Shown here: in pieces, positions 1 to 6,155 of the stretch
How positions within the stretch are numbered: the first letter of the stretch is position 1
Layout of the letters: every line of letters starts with the position of its first letter
From: Aquirufa sp.
GTDB lineage: Bacteria > Bacteroidota > Bacteroidia > Cytophagales > Spirosomataceae
Assembly: GCA_030833145.1 (NCBI GenBank)
Contig: JAURHT010000024.1
Coordinates: forward strand, 1-20,424
Reading direction: 5' to 3'
DNA length: 20,424 nucleotides
Position numbers and translations under genes: made by a program
Notes under the pieces: model-generated
The model's input: the letters and a program-made list of their open reading frames with translations, nothing else
Database searches by the model: none
What the model was told of the DNA's origin: nothing

Positions 1-24
1 CTACTGCGCCGTAGGCGCGTAAAC
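1..24. repeat. Hairpin unit resembling the 19-bp array at 1586-1661
   Basis: The window opens with a perfect 5-3-5 inverted repeat: arm GCGCC at 6-10, loop GTA at 11-13, arm GGCGC at 14-18, followed by a six-base linker GTAAAC at 19-24. The 13-bp hairpin plus 6-base linker matches the architecture of the tandem units at 1586-1661, whose linker is TTAGTC, although the bases differ. The unit is cut off on the left by the window edge, so I cannot tell whether it belongs to a longer array. It lies about 40 bases upstream of the msrB start. Confidence 0.5.
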
Positions 25-65
25 TTTTTCCCCTTATCTTGCGTTATGCTATAAATAATAATCAC

Positions 66-560
66 ATGAAAAAGATTCTAGGATTAGTACTCGTATTCAT
101 AAGCCTGCAGGCTTGTGGACAACAACCCAAACAAACGATAGCAACTACAGCAACAAAGACGATGGAAAATTTGCCTAAGACAGAAGCCGAATGGAAGGCT
201 AAATTGACAGAAGACGAATATTATATTTTACGCCAAAAAGGCACAGAACGCCCTTATACCGGCAAATTCTTGATGCACGCCGAGAAGGGAATGTATACGT
301 GCAGAGGTTGCGGAGCCCCACTGTTTAGCTCTGATTCTAAATTCGATTCGCATTGCGGCTGGCCTAGTTTTGACAAGGAAGTGAAAGCGGGCGTTATCAA
401 AGAAACCGTAGATAACACGCTAGGCATGCGCCGCACAGAAATTACCTGTGCAAAATGCGGAGGCCATTTAGGCCACGTATTTGACGACGGGCCTACAGAT
501 ACAGGATTACGCTATTGCGTTAATTCGGTGTCGATTGGCTTTGAAGCGGCGAAAAAATAG
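66..560 (+). CDS. msrB: Peptide-methionine (R)-S-oxide reductase, exported lipoprotein
   Basis: The 164-residue protein reduces methionine-R-sulfoxide in proteins. The N-terminus is a lipoprotein signal peptide with lipobox LQAC, giving Cys17 as the lipidated residue, so the enzyme should sit in the periplasm on a membrane. The SelR fold follows from about residue 40. It shows the two zinc-binding CxxC pairs (Cys79/Cys82 and Cys128/Cys131), the HCGWPSF motif with a possible resolving Cys97, and the catalytic Cys151 in RYCVNSVS. I chose ATG 66 because an upstream in-frame TTG at 39 would put residues in front of a complete signal peptide. The gene is convergent with the rhodanese-thioredoxin gene, with one base between the stop codons, so no terminator fits there. 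Reductant for an exported MsrB could come from the neighbouring exported thioredoxin domain; that is inference. Confidence 0.93.
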   Translation: MKKILGLVLVFISLQACGQQPKQTIATTATKTMENLPKTEAEWKAKLTEDEYYILRQKGTERPYTGKFLMHAEKGMYTCRGCGAPLFSSDSKFDSHCGWPSFDKEVKAGVIKETVDNTLGMRRTEITCAKCGGHLGHVFDDGPTDTGLRYCVNSVSIGFEAAKK

Positions 561-561
561 A

Positions 562-1266
562 TTAGAGAGATTTGTCTAACTCCTCTTTCCCGATCAATCC
601 CACGCTAGACCAGGTCTTAACGCCGTTCTTGTACATTTCAAGGTAGGGGATAGCTTCGATTTTCTTGGATTTTGCTAGCTCTTGGTTTTCATCTACATCG
701 ATTTCAATCAGTTCGACTTTGCCGTTTTGAGCTTTCACCCATTCCTTTAAGATAGGGCTTAATTGCTTGCAAGGGCCGCACCAAGTGGCATTGTAATCGA
801 TGATGACCATCGGTTTGCCTTTGATTTTTTCAGCAAATGTTGATTCTGTTAAGCCGGCAGAACCTGCAGATTTCGCTTCGCCTGTAGCTATGGGAAGATT
901 AGCTGATTGCCAGGCTAACATGCCCCCTGTTAAGTTGACGATGGATTTGAAGCCCATTTCTTTAAGCATCCCAGCAGCCGAAGCGGATCTTGAGCCGGAA
1001 AGGCAGTAGACGAAAACGGTTTTGTCTTTCGCTAATTTGGAGGCGATTTGTGCGAATACGAGTGGAGTGCTGATGTCAGCATTGATGGCTCCATCAATGT
1101 GTCCATTTTGGAACTCATCGATGGTTCTGACGTCCAAAACCTGTGCTCCAGACTCCCCAGCCATCGCAGATTGAAATTCGGATGCACCTAAATCTTGTTG
1201 CCCTTCTTTTGGCCCACAAGAATATAATAGTCCAAGGACTAAGAATGTGTATAAAACGTTTCTCAT
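562..1266 (-). CDS. Rhodanese-thioredoxin fusion lipoprotein
   Basis: The 234-residue protein joins two thiol/sulfur domains. A lipoprotein signal ends at lipobox LYSC (Cys17), so both domains should be periplasmic. The rhodanese domain spans about residues 27-128 and has an active loop CLSGSRS with Cys88. After a Gly/Ala/Ser-rich linker (about 129-140), a thioredoxin domain carries WCGPC (Cys163, Cys166) and cis-Pro207. A rhodanese holds sulfane sulfur as a cysteine persulfide and a thioredoxin reduces it, so the fusion could release sulfide or a reduced thiol at the membrane. The ATG overlaps the stop of the upstream thioredoxin gene (ATGA), indicating translational coupling. It could instead mainly serve as a disulfide reductase for MsrB next door; the domain calls are solid, the substrate is unknown. 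Confidence 0.9.
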   Translation of the reverse strand: MRNVLYTFLVLGLLYSCGPKEGQQDLGASEFQSAMAGESGAQVLDVRTIDEFQNGHIDGAINADISTPLVFAQIASKLAKDKTVFVYCLSGSRSASAAGMLKEMGFKSIVNLTGGMLAWQSANLPIATGEAKSAGSAGLTESTFAEKIKGKPMVIIDYNATWCGPCKQLSPILKEWVKAQNGKVELIEIDVDENQELAKSKKIEAIPYLEMYKNGVKTWSSVGLIGKEELDKSL

Positions 1267-1562
1267 TTCGAATGTTGTTTAATGATGCCTTCCAAAGTAC
1301 TCGCAGGAATAACTCCTGACTGACGCCAAACCGACTTACCATCCTTAAAAAGGATCATCGTAGGTACGGAACGGATTTGGAATTTATCCGCTAAGGTACG
1401 ATTCTTGTCGACATCGATTTTGATGATTTTAGCTGAATTTACAATTTTAGACTTCAATTGCTCTAAAATAGGCTTTAGCTGCTTGCAAGGGCCACACCAT
1501 TCAGCTGAAAAATCAACTAAAACGGGTTCTGGCGATTTCAATAGTTCGGCGAATTTGCTCAT
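1263..1562 (-). CDS. Thioredoxin, cytoplasmic
   Basis: This 99-residue single-domain thioredoxin has the active site EWCGPCKQLKP (Cys23, Cys26) and cis-Pro67 in the SVPTMILF strand, at normal length for the family. It has no signal peptide. It overlaps the downstream rhodanese-thioredoxin gene by four bases, so the two are cotranscribed: one thioredoxin in the cytoplasm and one anchored outside. The start follows a repeat-rich 251-bp gap, and I see no convincing TAnnTTTG element next to it. It may be read through from the rhodanese gene at 1814-2116, whose promoter carries a Crp-type site. Housekeeping TrxA cannot be excluded, but the context suggests a sulfur-cluster paralogue. Confidence 0.93.
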   Translation of the reverse strand: MSKFAELLKSPEPVLVDFSAEWCGPCKQLKPILEQLKSKIVNSAKIIKIDVDKNRTLADKFQIRSVPTMILFKDGKSVWRQSGVIPASTLEGIIKQHSK

Positions 1563-1569
1563 ATTGTGT

Positions 1570-1674
1570 TAGTGTTTAGTCGCTAGTCGCTAGGCGACTT
1601 AATCATCACTGCGCGATTTAGTCACGACTGTGTCGTTTAGTCATCGCTGCGCGATTTAGTCGATAGTCGCTAGC
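1570..1674. repeat. Tandem 19-bp hairpin array flanked by heptamers
   Basis: Four contiguous 19-bp units lie at 1586-1604, 1605-1623, 1624-1642 and 1643-1661. Each is a 13-bp inverted repeat (arms of 5, loop of 3) followed by a 6-bp linker TTAGTC or TTAATC. The arms are GTCGC/GCGAC, ATCAC/GCGAT (one mismatch), ACGAC/GTCGT and ATCGC/GCGAT: the sequence changes but pairing is kept. Heptamer copies of TAGTCGC flank the array (1577-1590, and an imperfect copy at 1665-1671). It occupies the 5' flank of the thioredoxin gene. No reading frame covers it. Confidence 0.8.
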
Positions 1675-1714
1675 ATAAAATTAATAGAGCAGATTACAAA
1701 TACTTCATGGATTC

Positions 1715-1729
1715 ATCCCCGAAGGGGAT
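1715..1729. repeat. Perfect 6-3-6 hairpin with no T-run
   Basis: ATCCCC at 1715-1720, loop GAA and GGGGAT at 1724-1729 form a perfect inverted repeat. In the minus-strand transcript the loop reads UUC next to C and G, so a stable C(UUCG)G tetraloop form is also possible. It lies downstream of the minus-strand rhodanese gene, after a heptamer tract. No T-run follows, so a rho-independent terminator is doubtful; transcript 3'-end protection is an alternative. Confidence 0.4.
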
Positions 1730-1735
1730 TCCAAC

Positions 1736-1818
1736 TCTATGCTTTATTCTTTGTGCTTTATGCTCTCCATATAACCTCTACTCTCTACTCTACCATCTCT
1801 ACTCTAAAATCTATTATC
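1736..1818. repeat. Degenerate heptamer tract A at the rhodanese 3' end
   Basis: The stretch divides into twelve 7-bp units, interrupted by one 6-bp unit (1771-1776). Examples are TTTATGC, TTTATTC, TCTACTC (three copies) and TATTATC. The period continues through the stop codon (1814-1816) of the minus-strand rhodanese gene. A 19-bp stretch at 1739-1757 is identical to 6241-6259 in tract C. On the coding strand the units are purine-rich. Confidence 0.7.
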
Positions 1819-2116
1819 TCAAGCTGCTCCACGCTCCTCCATTATACACCTGCGTATAACCCGCAGCTTGAAGTTGGCGGCGTGCCATGCCACTGCGACT
1901 TCCTGAGCGGCAACATGTGATGATAACCTGATCTTTCTTTAATTTGTTCAAATTTGATCCCAAAGTTTGCAAAGGTAAATTCATGGCTCCCTTGATGTGG
2001 CCGTCTTTGAATTCTGCGGGGGTACGCACGTCTACTAGGGTAGCGCCATCCGCTAAAAGTGCTTTAATGTCCACTTTTGGCCCAAAACCAAATAAATTCT
2101 TTAGTATCGTTAACAT
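1814..2116 (-). CDS. Single-domain rhodanese
   Basis: This 100-residue sulfurtransferase has the rhodanese signature VDVRTPAEFKDGHIKGA and the active loop CRSGSR with Cys69, preceded by a second cysteine (Cys68). It has no signal peptide, though the first dozen residues are hydrophobic. It likely carries sulfane sulfur to cytoplasmic acceptors. Its promoter region is shared with the divergent dsrE-like gene: a TATATTTG element (2137-2144, minus strand) matches the Bacteroidota -7 consensus exactly, and its last base lies 36.5 bp from the centre of a Crp-like palindrome at 2167-2180. The stop codon falls inside a heptamer tract. The thioredoxin pair lies downstream on the same strand. Confidence 0.92.
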   Translation of the reverse strand: MLTILKNLFGFGPKVDIKALLADGATLVDVRTPAEFKDGHIKGAMNLPLQTLGSNLNKLKKDQVIITCCRSGSRSGMARRQLQAAGYTQVYNGGAWSSLR

Positions 2117-2136
2117 GTTTTTTGTTTTTGTGTAGG

Positions 2137-2144
2137 CAAATATA
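2137..2144 (-). promoter_or_regulatory. -7 promoter element of the rhodanese gene
   Basis: Read on the minus strand this is TATATTTG, a full match to the Bacteroidota -7 consensus TAnnTTTG. It lies 20 bases upstream of the rhodanese ATG (2116). The distance from its last base to the centre of the Crp-like site at 2167-2180 is 36.5 bp, equal to the distance at the porin and tauE promoters. Confidence 0.65.
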
Positions 2145-2166
2145 GCTCACCTGATTAGGCTTGTAC

Positions 2167-2180
2167 GTGACATTTGTCTC
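2167..2180. promoter_or_regulatory. Crp-like operator 1 (rhodanese / dsrE divergent promoters)
   Basis: GTGA-CATTTG-TCTC matches the GTGA-N6-TCAC palindrome with one mismatch. On the plus side a TATCATTG element (2203-2210, 5 of 6 fixed bases of TAnnTTTG) ends 36.5 bp from the centre, and on the minus side TATATTTG (2137-2144) ends 36.5 bp away. The symmetrical fit to both divergent promoters is the main support for a site that is otherwise imperfect. Confidence 0.6.
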
Positions 2181-2196
2181 TCGGCTTTTGGAAAAA

Positions 2197-2218
2197 TTCT
2201 ACTATCATTGTAGTAGAA
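2197..2218. promoter_or_regulatory. 22-bp inverted repeat over the dsrE-like promoter
   Basis: TTCTACTA (2197-2204), a six-base spacer and TAGTAGAA (2211-2218) form a perfect 8-bp inverted repeat. It overlaps the proposed -7 element of the dsrE-like gene at 2203-2210 and the expected transcription start. It could be an operator for a second, repressing regulator, or a hairpin near the 5' end of the transcript. No candidate protein is visible. Confidence 0.45.
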
Positions 2219-2230
2219 AAAATAAAAACT

Positions 2231-2635
2231 ATGAAAAAAATCTTATTGAGTACATTGATTTTCGTCTGCGTTTCTGTTGCAGCAAATGCACAAACGCATA
2301 AAGTCGTGGTGCAGTTAAATTCGTCGGATACCTTGGTTTGGCATGGGGCTTTGAAAAATATTTCGAATCTTCAAACGGCGTTAGGGCCTACTACACAAAT
2401 CGAATTAGTAGCACATGGGGCGGGGATTAGTATTTTAGTGGATGGAAAAACCACCCAAAAGGCTAAAATTGCTGAGCTAGCTGCTTCAGGAGTTTTATTT
2501 AAAGCCTGTGAAAATACCATCCGCGAACGCAAAATCGATCGGGCTACAATTGTAACGCAGGCCGGTACAGTTCCGTCTGGTGTCGCCGAAGTGGTGTTGA
2601 AACAAGAGGCCGGTTGGGCTTATTTAAAATACTAA
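2231..2635 (+). CDS. Exported DsrE/DsrF-like sulfur-carrier protein
   Basis: The 134-residue protein begins with a Sec signal peptide (MKKILLST... with AANAQ near the cleavage site at about residue 20). The rest resembles the DsrE/DsrF/TusD/YchN fold: beta strand HKVVVQLN, a central IELVAHGAGISIL strand with the AHG motif, and Cys93 in LFKACENTIRER, the position of the conserved family cysteine. DsrE proteins carry sulfur as a cysteine persulfide. An exported one suggests handling of sulfane sulfur in the periplasm. I chose ATG 2231 over an earlier in-frame start at 2174 because the signal peptide begins there and the earlier start would precede the predicted promoter. It faces the SQR gene across a shared bidirectional terminator. 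Confidence 0.85.
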   Translation: MKKILLSTLIFVCVSVAANAQTHKVVVQLNSSDTLVWHGALKNISNLQTALGPTTQIELVAHGAGISILVDGKTTQKAKIAELAASGVLFKACENTIRERKIDRATIVTQAGTVPSGVAEVVLKQEAGWAYLKY

Positions 2636-2636
2636 C

Positions 2637-2667
2637 AAAAAGGCCGCTTAATTAAGCGGCCTTTTTT
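2637..2667. terminator. Bidirectional rho-independent terminator
   Basis: A perfect 20-bp palindrome (2642-2661, half-site GGCCGCTTAA) is bordered by five A on the left and six T on the right. It therefore works as stem plus U-tract in either direction. It separates the convergent dsrE-like gene and SQR gene. Confidence 0.93.
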
Positions 2668-2668
2668 C

Positions 2669-3859
2669 TTACATCTTTCCGGGTAGGATTTGATTCCAAT
2701 ACAAATAAGGAAGTAGGTATTTCTTCATTTGGTACATAGACCAGCGCTCCTTTGATTGATCCATTGGAAATGTTTCCATTGGGGTATTGTTGTAATCAAA
2801 TTCAGCTAACACTAATTTGTCATAACCAGTAACAATGGGGCATGAGGAGTAACCATCGTAGGAAGCGGTCATCGATTCACCTTTCATTATAGAAAGTAGG
2901 TTTTGGACTAAAATAGGTGCTTGCTTGCGAATAGCCGCTCCAGTTCTAGAGACAGGTAGTGCCGCTGCATCCCCACAAGCGAATATGTTTTTATAAGAGT
3001 TGTGTTGCAAGCTATGTTTATCTACATCAATCCAGCCTGCAGCATTCGCTAGTGAGCTTGATTTAATGAAATCGGGAGCCGATTGTGGCGGGGTTACGTG
3101 AATCATATCGTATTCAATCCAGTATTCTTGATCTTTATTGGATTCACCTATTCCCACAAATTTGGCTTTCTTGTTTGGTCCATCGATCTCGTCTAGTTTG
3201 ACGAAGAATTGCGTTTGGATTCCGTAACGAGCAATGACCTTTTTTAGCGTGTTTTCGTATTTTTCTACGCCAAAAACGCGCGTACCTCCGCTCCAAAACT
3301 CCACCTGGCTATCAATGCCGTGTTTTTTGAAATAATCGGCCGCTAAGTACATAATCTTTTGAGGAGCGCCGCCACACTTAATGGGGGTGTGTGGATTTGT
3401 GAAGATAGCTTTGCCTCCTTTGGTCTGCTGAATACACTCCCAGGTATAGGGTGCAGTCTCAAAACTGTAGTTTGAGCAAACCCCATTCTTGCCTAGATTT
3501 TCTTTTAAGCCTTTGATCTCTCCCCAATTCAATTGAATTCCTGGGGCAGTAATTAAATAGTCGTAGGCTAAATCGCTGCCATCGGCTAACGTAATTTTGT
3601 TCTCCTCTGGCTTGAAACCTGACACCATTTGTTGAATCCAAGTGGCTCCTGAAGGAATGACAGATGCTTCATCGCGCTCCGTGTCTTGAATATTGAATTC
3701 ACCACCGCCTACTAACGTCCAGGCGGGTTGGTAATAATGTTTCTTTGCTCCATCGACAATGGCAATGTCTAGGGAGGAATCTTTGCGTAATAGTTGAGCT
3801 GCGATCGAAATGCCGGCATTCCCTCCGCCTACGATTACAATGGAATGATGTGTTTTCAT
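2669..3859 (-). CDS. sqr: Sulfide:quinone oxidoreductase, type II (SQOR-like)
   Basis: The 396-residue flavoprotein oxidises sulfide to sulfane sulfur and passes electrons to quinone at the membrane surface. The FAD site is GGGNAGISIA (residues 11-20), followed by HYYQPAWTLVGGG, typical of type II SQRs including mitochondrial SQOR. Both redox cysteines of that group are present: Cys162 in IKCGGAPQKI and Cys340 in YSSCPIVTGY. The second FAD motif is IFACGDAAALP (about 292-302). The C-terminal stretch (YLLPYLYWNQ) is the expected membrane-contacting helix. There is no signal peptide, so the enzyme should face the cytoplasm, where the CstB-like dioxygenase can receive its persulfide product. It is divergent from tsdA, with Crp-like operator 2 midway. 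The proposed -7 element (TAATATTA, ending at 3885) fits only 4 of 6 bases but lies at the common spacing. Confidence 0.93.
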   Translation of the reverse strand: MKTHHSIVIVGGGNAGISIAAQLLRKDSSLDIAIVDGAKKHYYQPAWTLVGGGEFNIQDTERDEASVIPSGATWIQQMVSGFKPEENKITLADGSDLAYDYLITAPGIQLNWGEIKGLKENLGKNGVCSNYSFETAPYTWECIQQTKGGKAIFTNPHTPIKCGGAPQKIMYLAADYFKKHGIDSQVEFWSGGTRVFGVEKYENTLKKVIARYGIQTQFFVKLDEIDGPNKKAKFVGIGESNKDQEYWIEYDMIHVTPPQSAPDFIKSSSLANAAGWIDVDKHSLQHNSYKNIFACGDAAALPVSRTGAAIRKQAPILVQNLLSIMKGESMTASYDGYSSCPIVTGYDKLVLAEFDYNNTPMETFPMDQSKERWSMYQMKKYLLPYLYWNQILPGKM

Positions 3860-3914
3860 GATTAACGATTTAAAGAATATATTGTAATATTAGGGGATAT
3901 AATCAATTGATGTC

Positions 3915-3928
3915 GTGATAAAAGTCAC
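3915..3928. promoter_or_regulatory. Crp-like operator 2 (sqr / tsdA divergent promoters)
   Basis: GTGA-TAAAAG-TCAC is an exact CRP-type palindrome core, of the form GTGAT-N4-GTCAC. It lies near the middle of the 121-bp gap between the divergent sqr and tsdA genes. At 36.5 bp from its centre are TAATATTA (ending 3885, minus strand) and TAACTTGC (ending 3958, plus strand), each 4 of 6 matches to TAnnTTTG. One bound dimer could drive both genes. Confidence 0.75.
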
Positions 3929-3980
3929 TTGTACCTTTTTAATCTTCTCGTAACTTGCATTATAATTTTACGGCATAATT

Positions 3981-5003
3981 TTGAACTCATCCTTTGAACC
4001 CCGGTACCAGGTATTAACGACTTTTTTGTTTGCGTTACTTATCGTCCTTTTTGGCTATTTAGGTTTTCGAACCTTTCAAAATGTAGGAGTGGCTTCGTCC
4101 GATTCCACTTCCGTTTATGCTGCTCCTGATTCCAATTTTACGCATGTATGGACCGCGCCATCAGACTGGCGAATGATGTATTTGCAGCCAGAGGAGAAAG
4201 AATTAGTGGTGTATGGTCGGGAATTGATTGCGCATACGTCGGATTATTTAGGTCCCAAAGGTTCGGTAAAAGCCATCTCCAATGGGATGAATTGCCAGAA
4301 CTGTCACTTAAATGCAGGTACGCAGCCTTGGGGAAACAATTATTTTGCGGTTCAATCTACTTACCCTAAGTTCAGAGCTCGCTCAGGAACGAAAGAAAAT
4401 CAAATTAAGCGTGTAAATGATTGCTTCGAACGAAGCCTAAATGGGAAAGCAATGGATTCTACGAGTCGTGAAATGCGGGCAATTTTGGCCTACATTAAAT
4501 GGCTAGGTTCCGATGTAGAAAAAGGAAAGTCTCCTAAGGGTTCAGGGATATTTAAACTAAAAGGGATGAAACGGGCTTGTGATCCGATCAAAGGATCGGA
4601 GGTCTATACCATAAAATGCCAGTCATGCCATCAAGCTGATGGAGGTGGTTTACTAGCAGAAAATGGCAAGTCTTATACTTACCCACCTTTGTGGGGTGCT
4701 CATAGCTATAATAATGGCGCAGGATTATACCGTATTTCGAATTTTGCAGGCTATGTGAAATACAATATGCCCCAGGGAACTACGTATGAAAAGCCGCAAT
4801 TAACAGACGAGGAAGCGTGGGATGTGGCAGCGTACGTGAATTCGATGCCTCGTCCGGCGAAAGATTTATCGAAAGATTGGCCTAAGATTTCTAAGAAGCC
4901 ATTTGATCACCCCTTTGGACCGTATGCAGACCCTTTTTCTGAAGAGCAGCATAAGTACGGACCTTATAAGCCCATTAAGGTCTGGGCTGAAAAGCATCAA
5001 TAA
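3981..5003 (+). CDS. tsdA: Membrane-anchored TsdA-like dihaem cytochrome c (thiosulfate dehydrogenase)
   Basis: The 340-residue protein has one N-terminal membrane segment (about residues 11-28), then a periplasmic part with two haem sites, CQNCH (105-109) and CQSCH (213-217). Between them RSGTKENQIKRVNDCFERSL strongly resembles TsdA, whose haem 1 has a Cys axial ligand; Cys148 is the candidate here. GYVKYNMPQG supplies a Met (263) candidate for haem 2. TsdA interconverts thiosulfate and tetrathionate; the direction cannot be read from sequence. The start is uncertain: TTG 3981 is the first usable codon after an in-frame stop at 3963-3965, no ATG precedes the membrane helix, and it sits about 23 bases after the Crp-spaced -7 element. 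The gene is alone on its strand here. Lacking a cleavable signal, it is probably tethered beside the quinol chain. Confidence 0.85.
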   Translation: MNSSFEPRYQVLTTFLFALLIVLFGYLGFRTFQNVGVASSDSTSVYAAPDSNFTHVWTAPSDWRMMYLQPEEKELVVYGRELIAHTSDYLGPKGSVKAISNGMNCQNCHLNAGTQPWGNNYFAVQSTYPKFRARSGTKENQIKRVNDCFERSLNGKAMDSTSREMRAILAYIKWLGSDVEKGKSPKGSGIFKLKGMKRACDPIKGSEVYTIKCQSCHQADGGGLLAENGKSYTYPPLWGAHSYNNGAGLYRISNFAGYVKYNMPQGTTYEKPQLTDEEAWDVAAYVNSMPRPAKDLSKDWPKISKKPFDHPFGPYADPFSEEQHKYGPYKPIKVWAEKHQ

Positions 5004-5032
5004 AAAAAGGATGCCGAACCTAATCGACATCC
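5002..5032 (-). terminator. Terminator of the tauE-to-yeeE operon
   Basis: On the minus strand a 9-bp stem (5024-5032 with 5009-5017, one C/A mismatch, six-base loop) is followed by seven T (complement of 5002-5008). It lies 26 bases beyond the stop of the last YeeE/YedE gene. On the plus strand no T-run follows, so it would not strongly end the tsdA transcript. Confidence 0.75.
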
Positions 5033-5059
5033 CATTTACCATTCACCGTTTACCATTTT
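5032..5059. repeat. Degenerate heptamer tract B at the yeeE 3' end
   Basis: Four 7-bp units run without interruption: CCATTTA, CCATTCA, CCGTTTA and CCATTTT. The tract starts at the stop codon (5058-5060) of the minus-strand YeeE/YedE gene and reaches the terminator stem. CCATTTA and closely similar units recur in tract C. Confidence 0.65.
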
Positions 5060-5555
5060 AATGAGGAAGCTTATCTCTAAACTTTCCATATACCCAGGTA
5101 CCGGCAATCGAGCTTAAAATAACAACCGAAATAGCTAAGACTCCCGTTCCTAATTGAGCGAAAAGTGGGCCTGGGCAAGCGCCTGTTACTGCCCATCCTA
5201 ATCCAAAGATTAAGCCGCCGTAGATTTGGCCCATATTAAACTTCTTGTCCGTGAATGTGATATCTTCTCCGTGAATCGTCTTTACCTTGAACTTTTTAAT
5301 CAGGAATACGGAGATTGCGCCCACGACTACTGCAGTGCCTATGACCCCATACATATGGAAACTTTGTAGTCGGAACATTTCCTGAATGCGGAACCACGAG
5401 ATGATTTCTGCTTTCACGAATACCACACCAAACACGATTCCAACCGCTAAATATTTAAAATTATACCACCAAGGATGGCTCAAATTAGACTCGTTCAAAC
5501 ACATGGTGTCTAATGAACGTACTTCAAAATCAGTTTCTTTTTCTTGCGTATTCAT
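5058..5555 (-). CDS. YeeE/YedE half-transporter, C-terminal-half type (PmpB/DUF6691-like)
   Basis: The 165-residue membrane protein has about four hydrophobic segments. It carries FGLGWAVTGACPGPLFAQLGTG (about residues 117-138) with Cys127, the motif of the second half of YeeE/TsuA thiosulfate transporters. In full-length YeeE one chain carries both this motif and the GGCTSGH motif; here they are in separate adjacent genes, as in PmpA/PmpB pairs. The pair probably assembles to move thiosulfate or sulfane sulfur into the cytoplasm through relaying cysteines. Residues 1-28 form a polar extension with another cysteine (Cys19). It is the last gene of the operon, four bases after the upstream half-gene, and is followed by a terminator. 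Confidence 0.87.
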   Translation of the reverse strand: MNTQEKETDFEVRSLDTMCLNESNLSHPWWYNFKYLAVGIVFGVVFVKAEIISWFRIQEMFRLQSFHMYGVIGTAVVVGAISVFLIKKFKVKTIHGEDITFTDKKFNMGQIYGGLIFGLGWAVTGACPGPLFAQLGTGVLAISVVILSSIAGTWVYGKFRDKLPH

Positions 5556-5559
5556 CGGA

Positions 5560-6123
5560 TTAAAGAGCTAAAATGTAAGGAAGAATTAAATTGGCCATCA
5601 CAAATCCACCTATCATAAAGCAGATTGTAGCTACAAGAGAGGGCCATTGTAGATCGCTTAGGCCCATTATAGCGTGGCCAGAGGTGCATCCACCCGCATA
5701 GCGAGTGCCAAATCCCACGAGGAATCCTCCGCCTACCATCATAACGAACCCACGTAAAGTAAATACGTCATGAAGTTCGAATAATTGAACAGGAACCATT
5801 CCTGAAAGGTCAGTTATGCCATAACCGGCAAGTTCTTTGGCTAAATCTGGATGTATGATGATGGGAGCATCTGAGCCCAAAAAATGGGCAGCGATGAAGC
5901 CGCCGATGAAAATTCCACCGATGAAAAATAGATTCCAAGATTCTTTTTTCCAATCATATTTGAAAAAGGGAATGTCGCTCGGAATACAGGCGGCACACAT
6001 GTGACGCAGGTTGGCTGAAATGCCAAAGTGTTTGTTGCCTAACAAGAGTAGGGCTGGGACAATCAGTCCAATTAAAGCTCCGGCGACATACCAGGGCCAA
6101 GGTTGTGTAATAGTTTCCATCAT
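5560..6123 (-). CDS. YeeE/YedE half-transporter, N-terminal-half type (PmpA-like)
   Basis: The 187-residue membrane protein has about five hydrophobic segments and the family signature [16 protein letters not shown] with Cys146. A second pair, CAAC (Cys43 and Cys46 in [10 protein letters not shown]), lies in the first loop region. These cysteines correspond in type to those that pass the sulfur of thiosulfate in YeeE/TsuA. It should pair with the next gene. ATG 6123 and ATG 6120 are adjacent; either may be used. It is separated from the upstream small membrane genes by a 99-bp gap filled mainly by heptamer repeats, without a clear promoter, so read-through from the tauE promoter is likely but unproven. 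Confidence 0.88.
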   Translation of the reverse strand: MMETITQPWPWYVAGALIGLIVPALLLLGNKHFGISANLRHMCAACIPSDIPFFKYDWKKESWNLFFIGGIFIGGFIAAHFLGSDAPIIIHPDLAKELAGYGITDLSGMVPVQLFELHDVFTLRGFVMMVGGGFLVGFGTRYAGGCTSGHAIMGLSDLQWPSLVATICFMIGGFVMANLILPYILAL

Positions 6124-6155
6124 TTATTTGGTATTTAATTGTTTTAATCTGTATT

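Noticed and set aside
1115..1342. Several overlapping open frames opposite or out of phase with clear genes (for example here and at 15156-15847)
   Set aside because: They lie entirely over well-supported genes, show no recognisable domain or signal, and have low-complexity or antisense-like composition.
1586..1661. Short tandem repeats that might suggest a CRISPR array
   Set aside because: Units are 19 bp and directly adjacent with only a 6-bp constant linker; there are no unique spacers and no cas genes.
3976..3983. TAATTTTG as the -7 element of tsdA
   Set aside because: It fits the consensus, but transcription would then begin at or beyond the only credible start codon (TTG 3981) before the membrane anchor. 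A weaker element ending at 3958 fits the Crp spacing and leaves a short leader. I could not rule it out fully.
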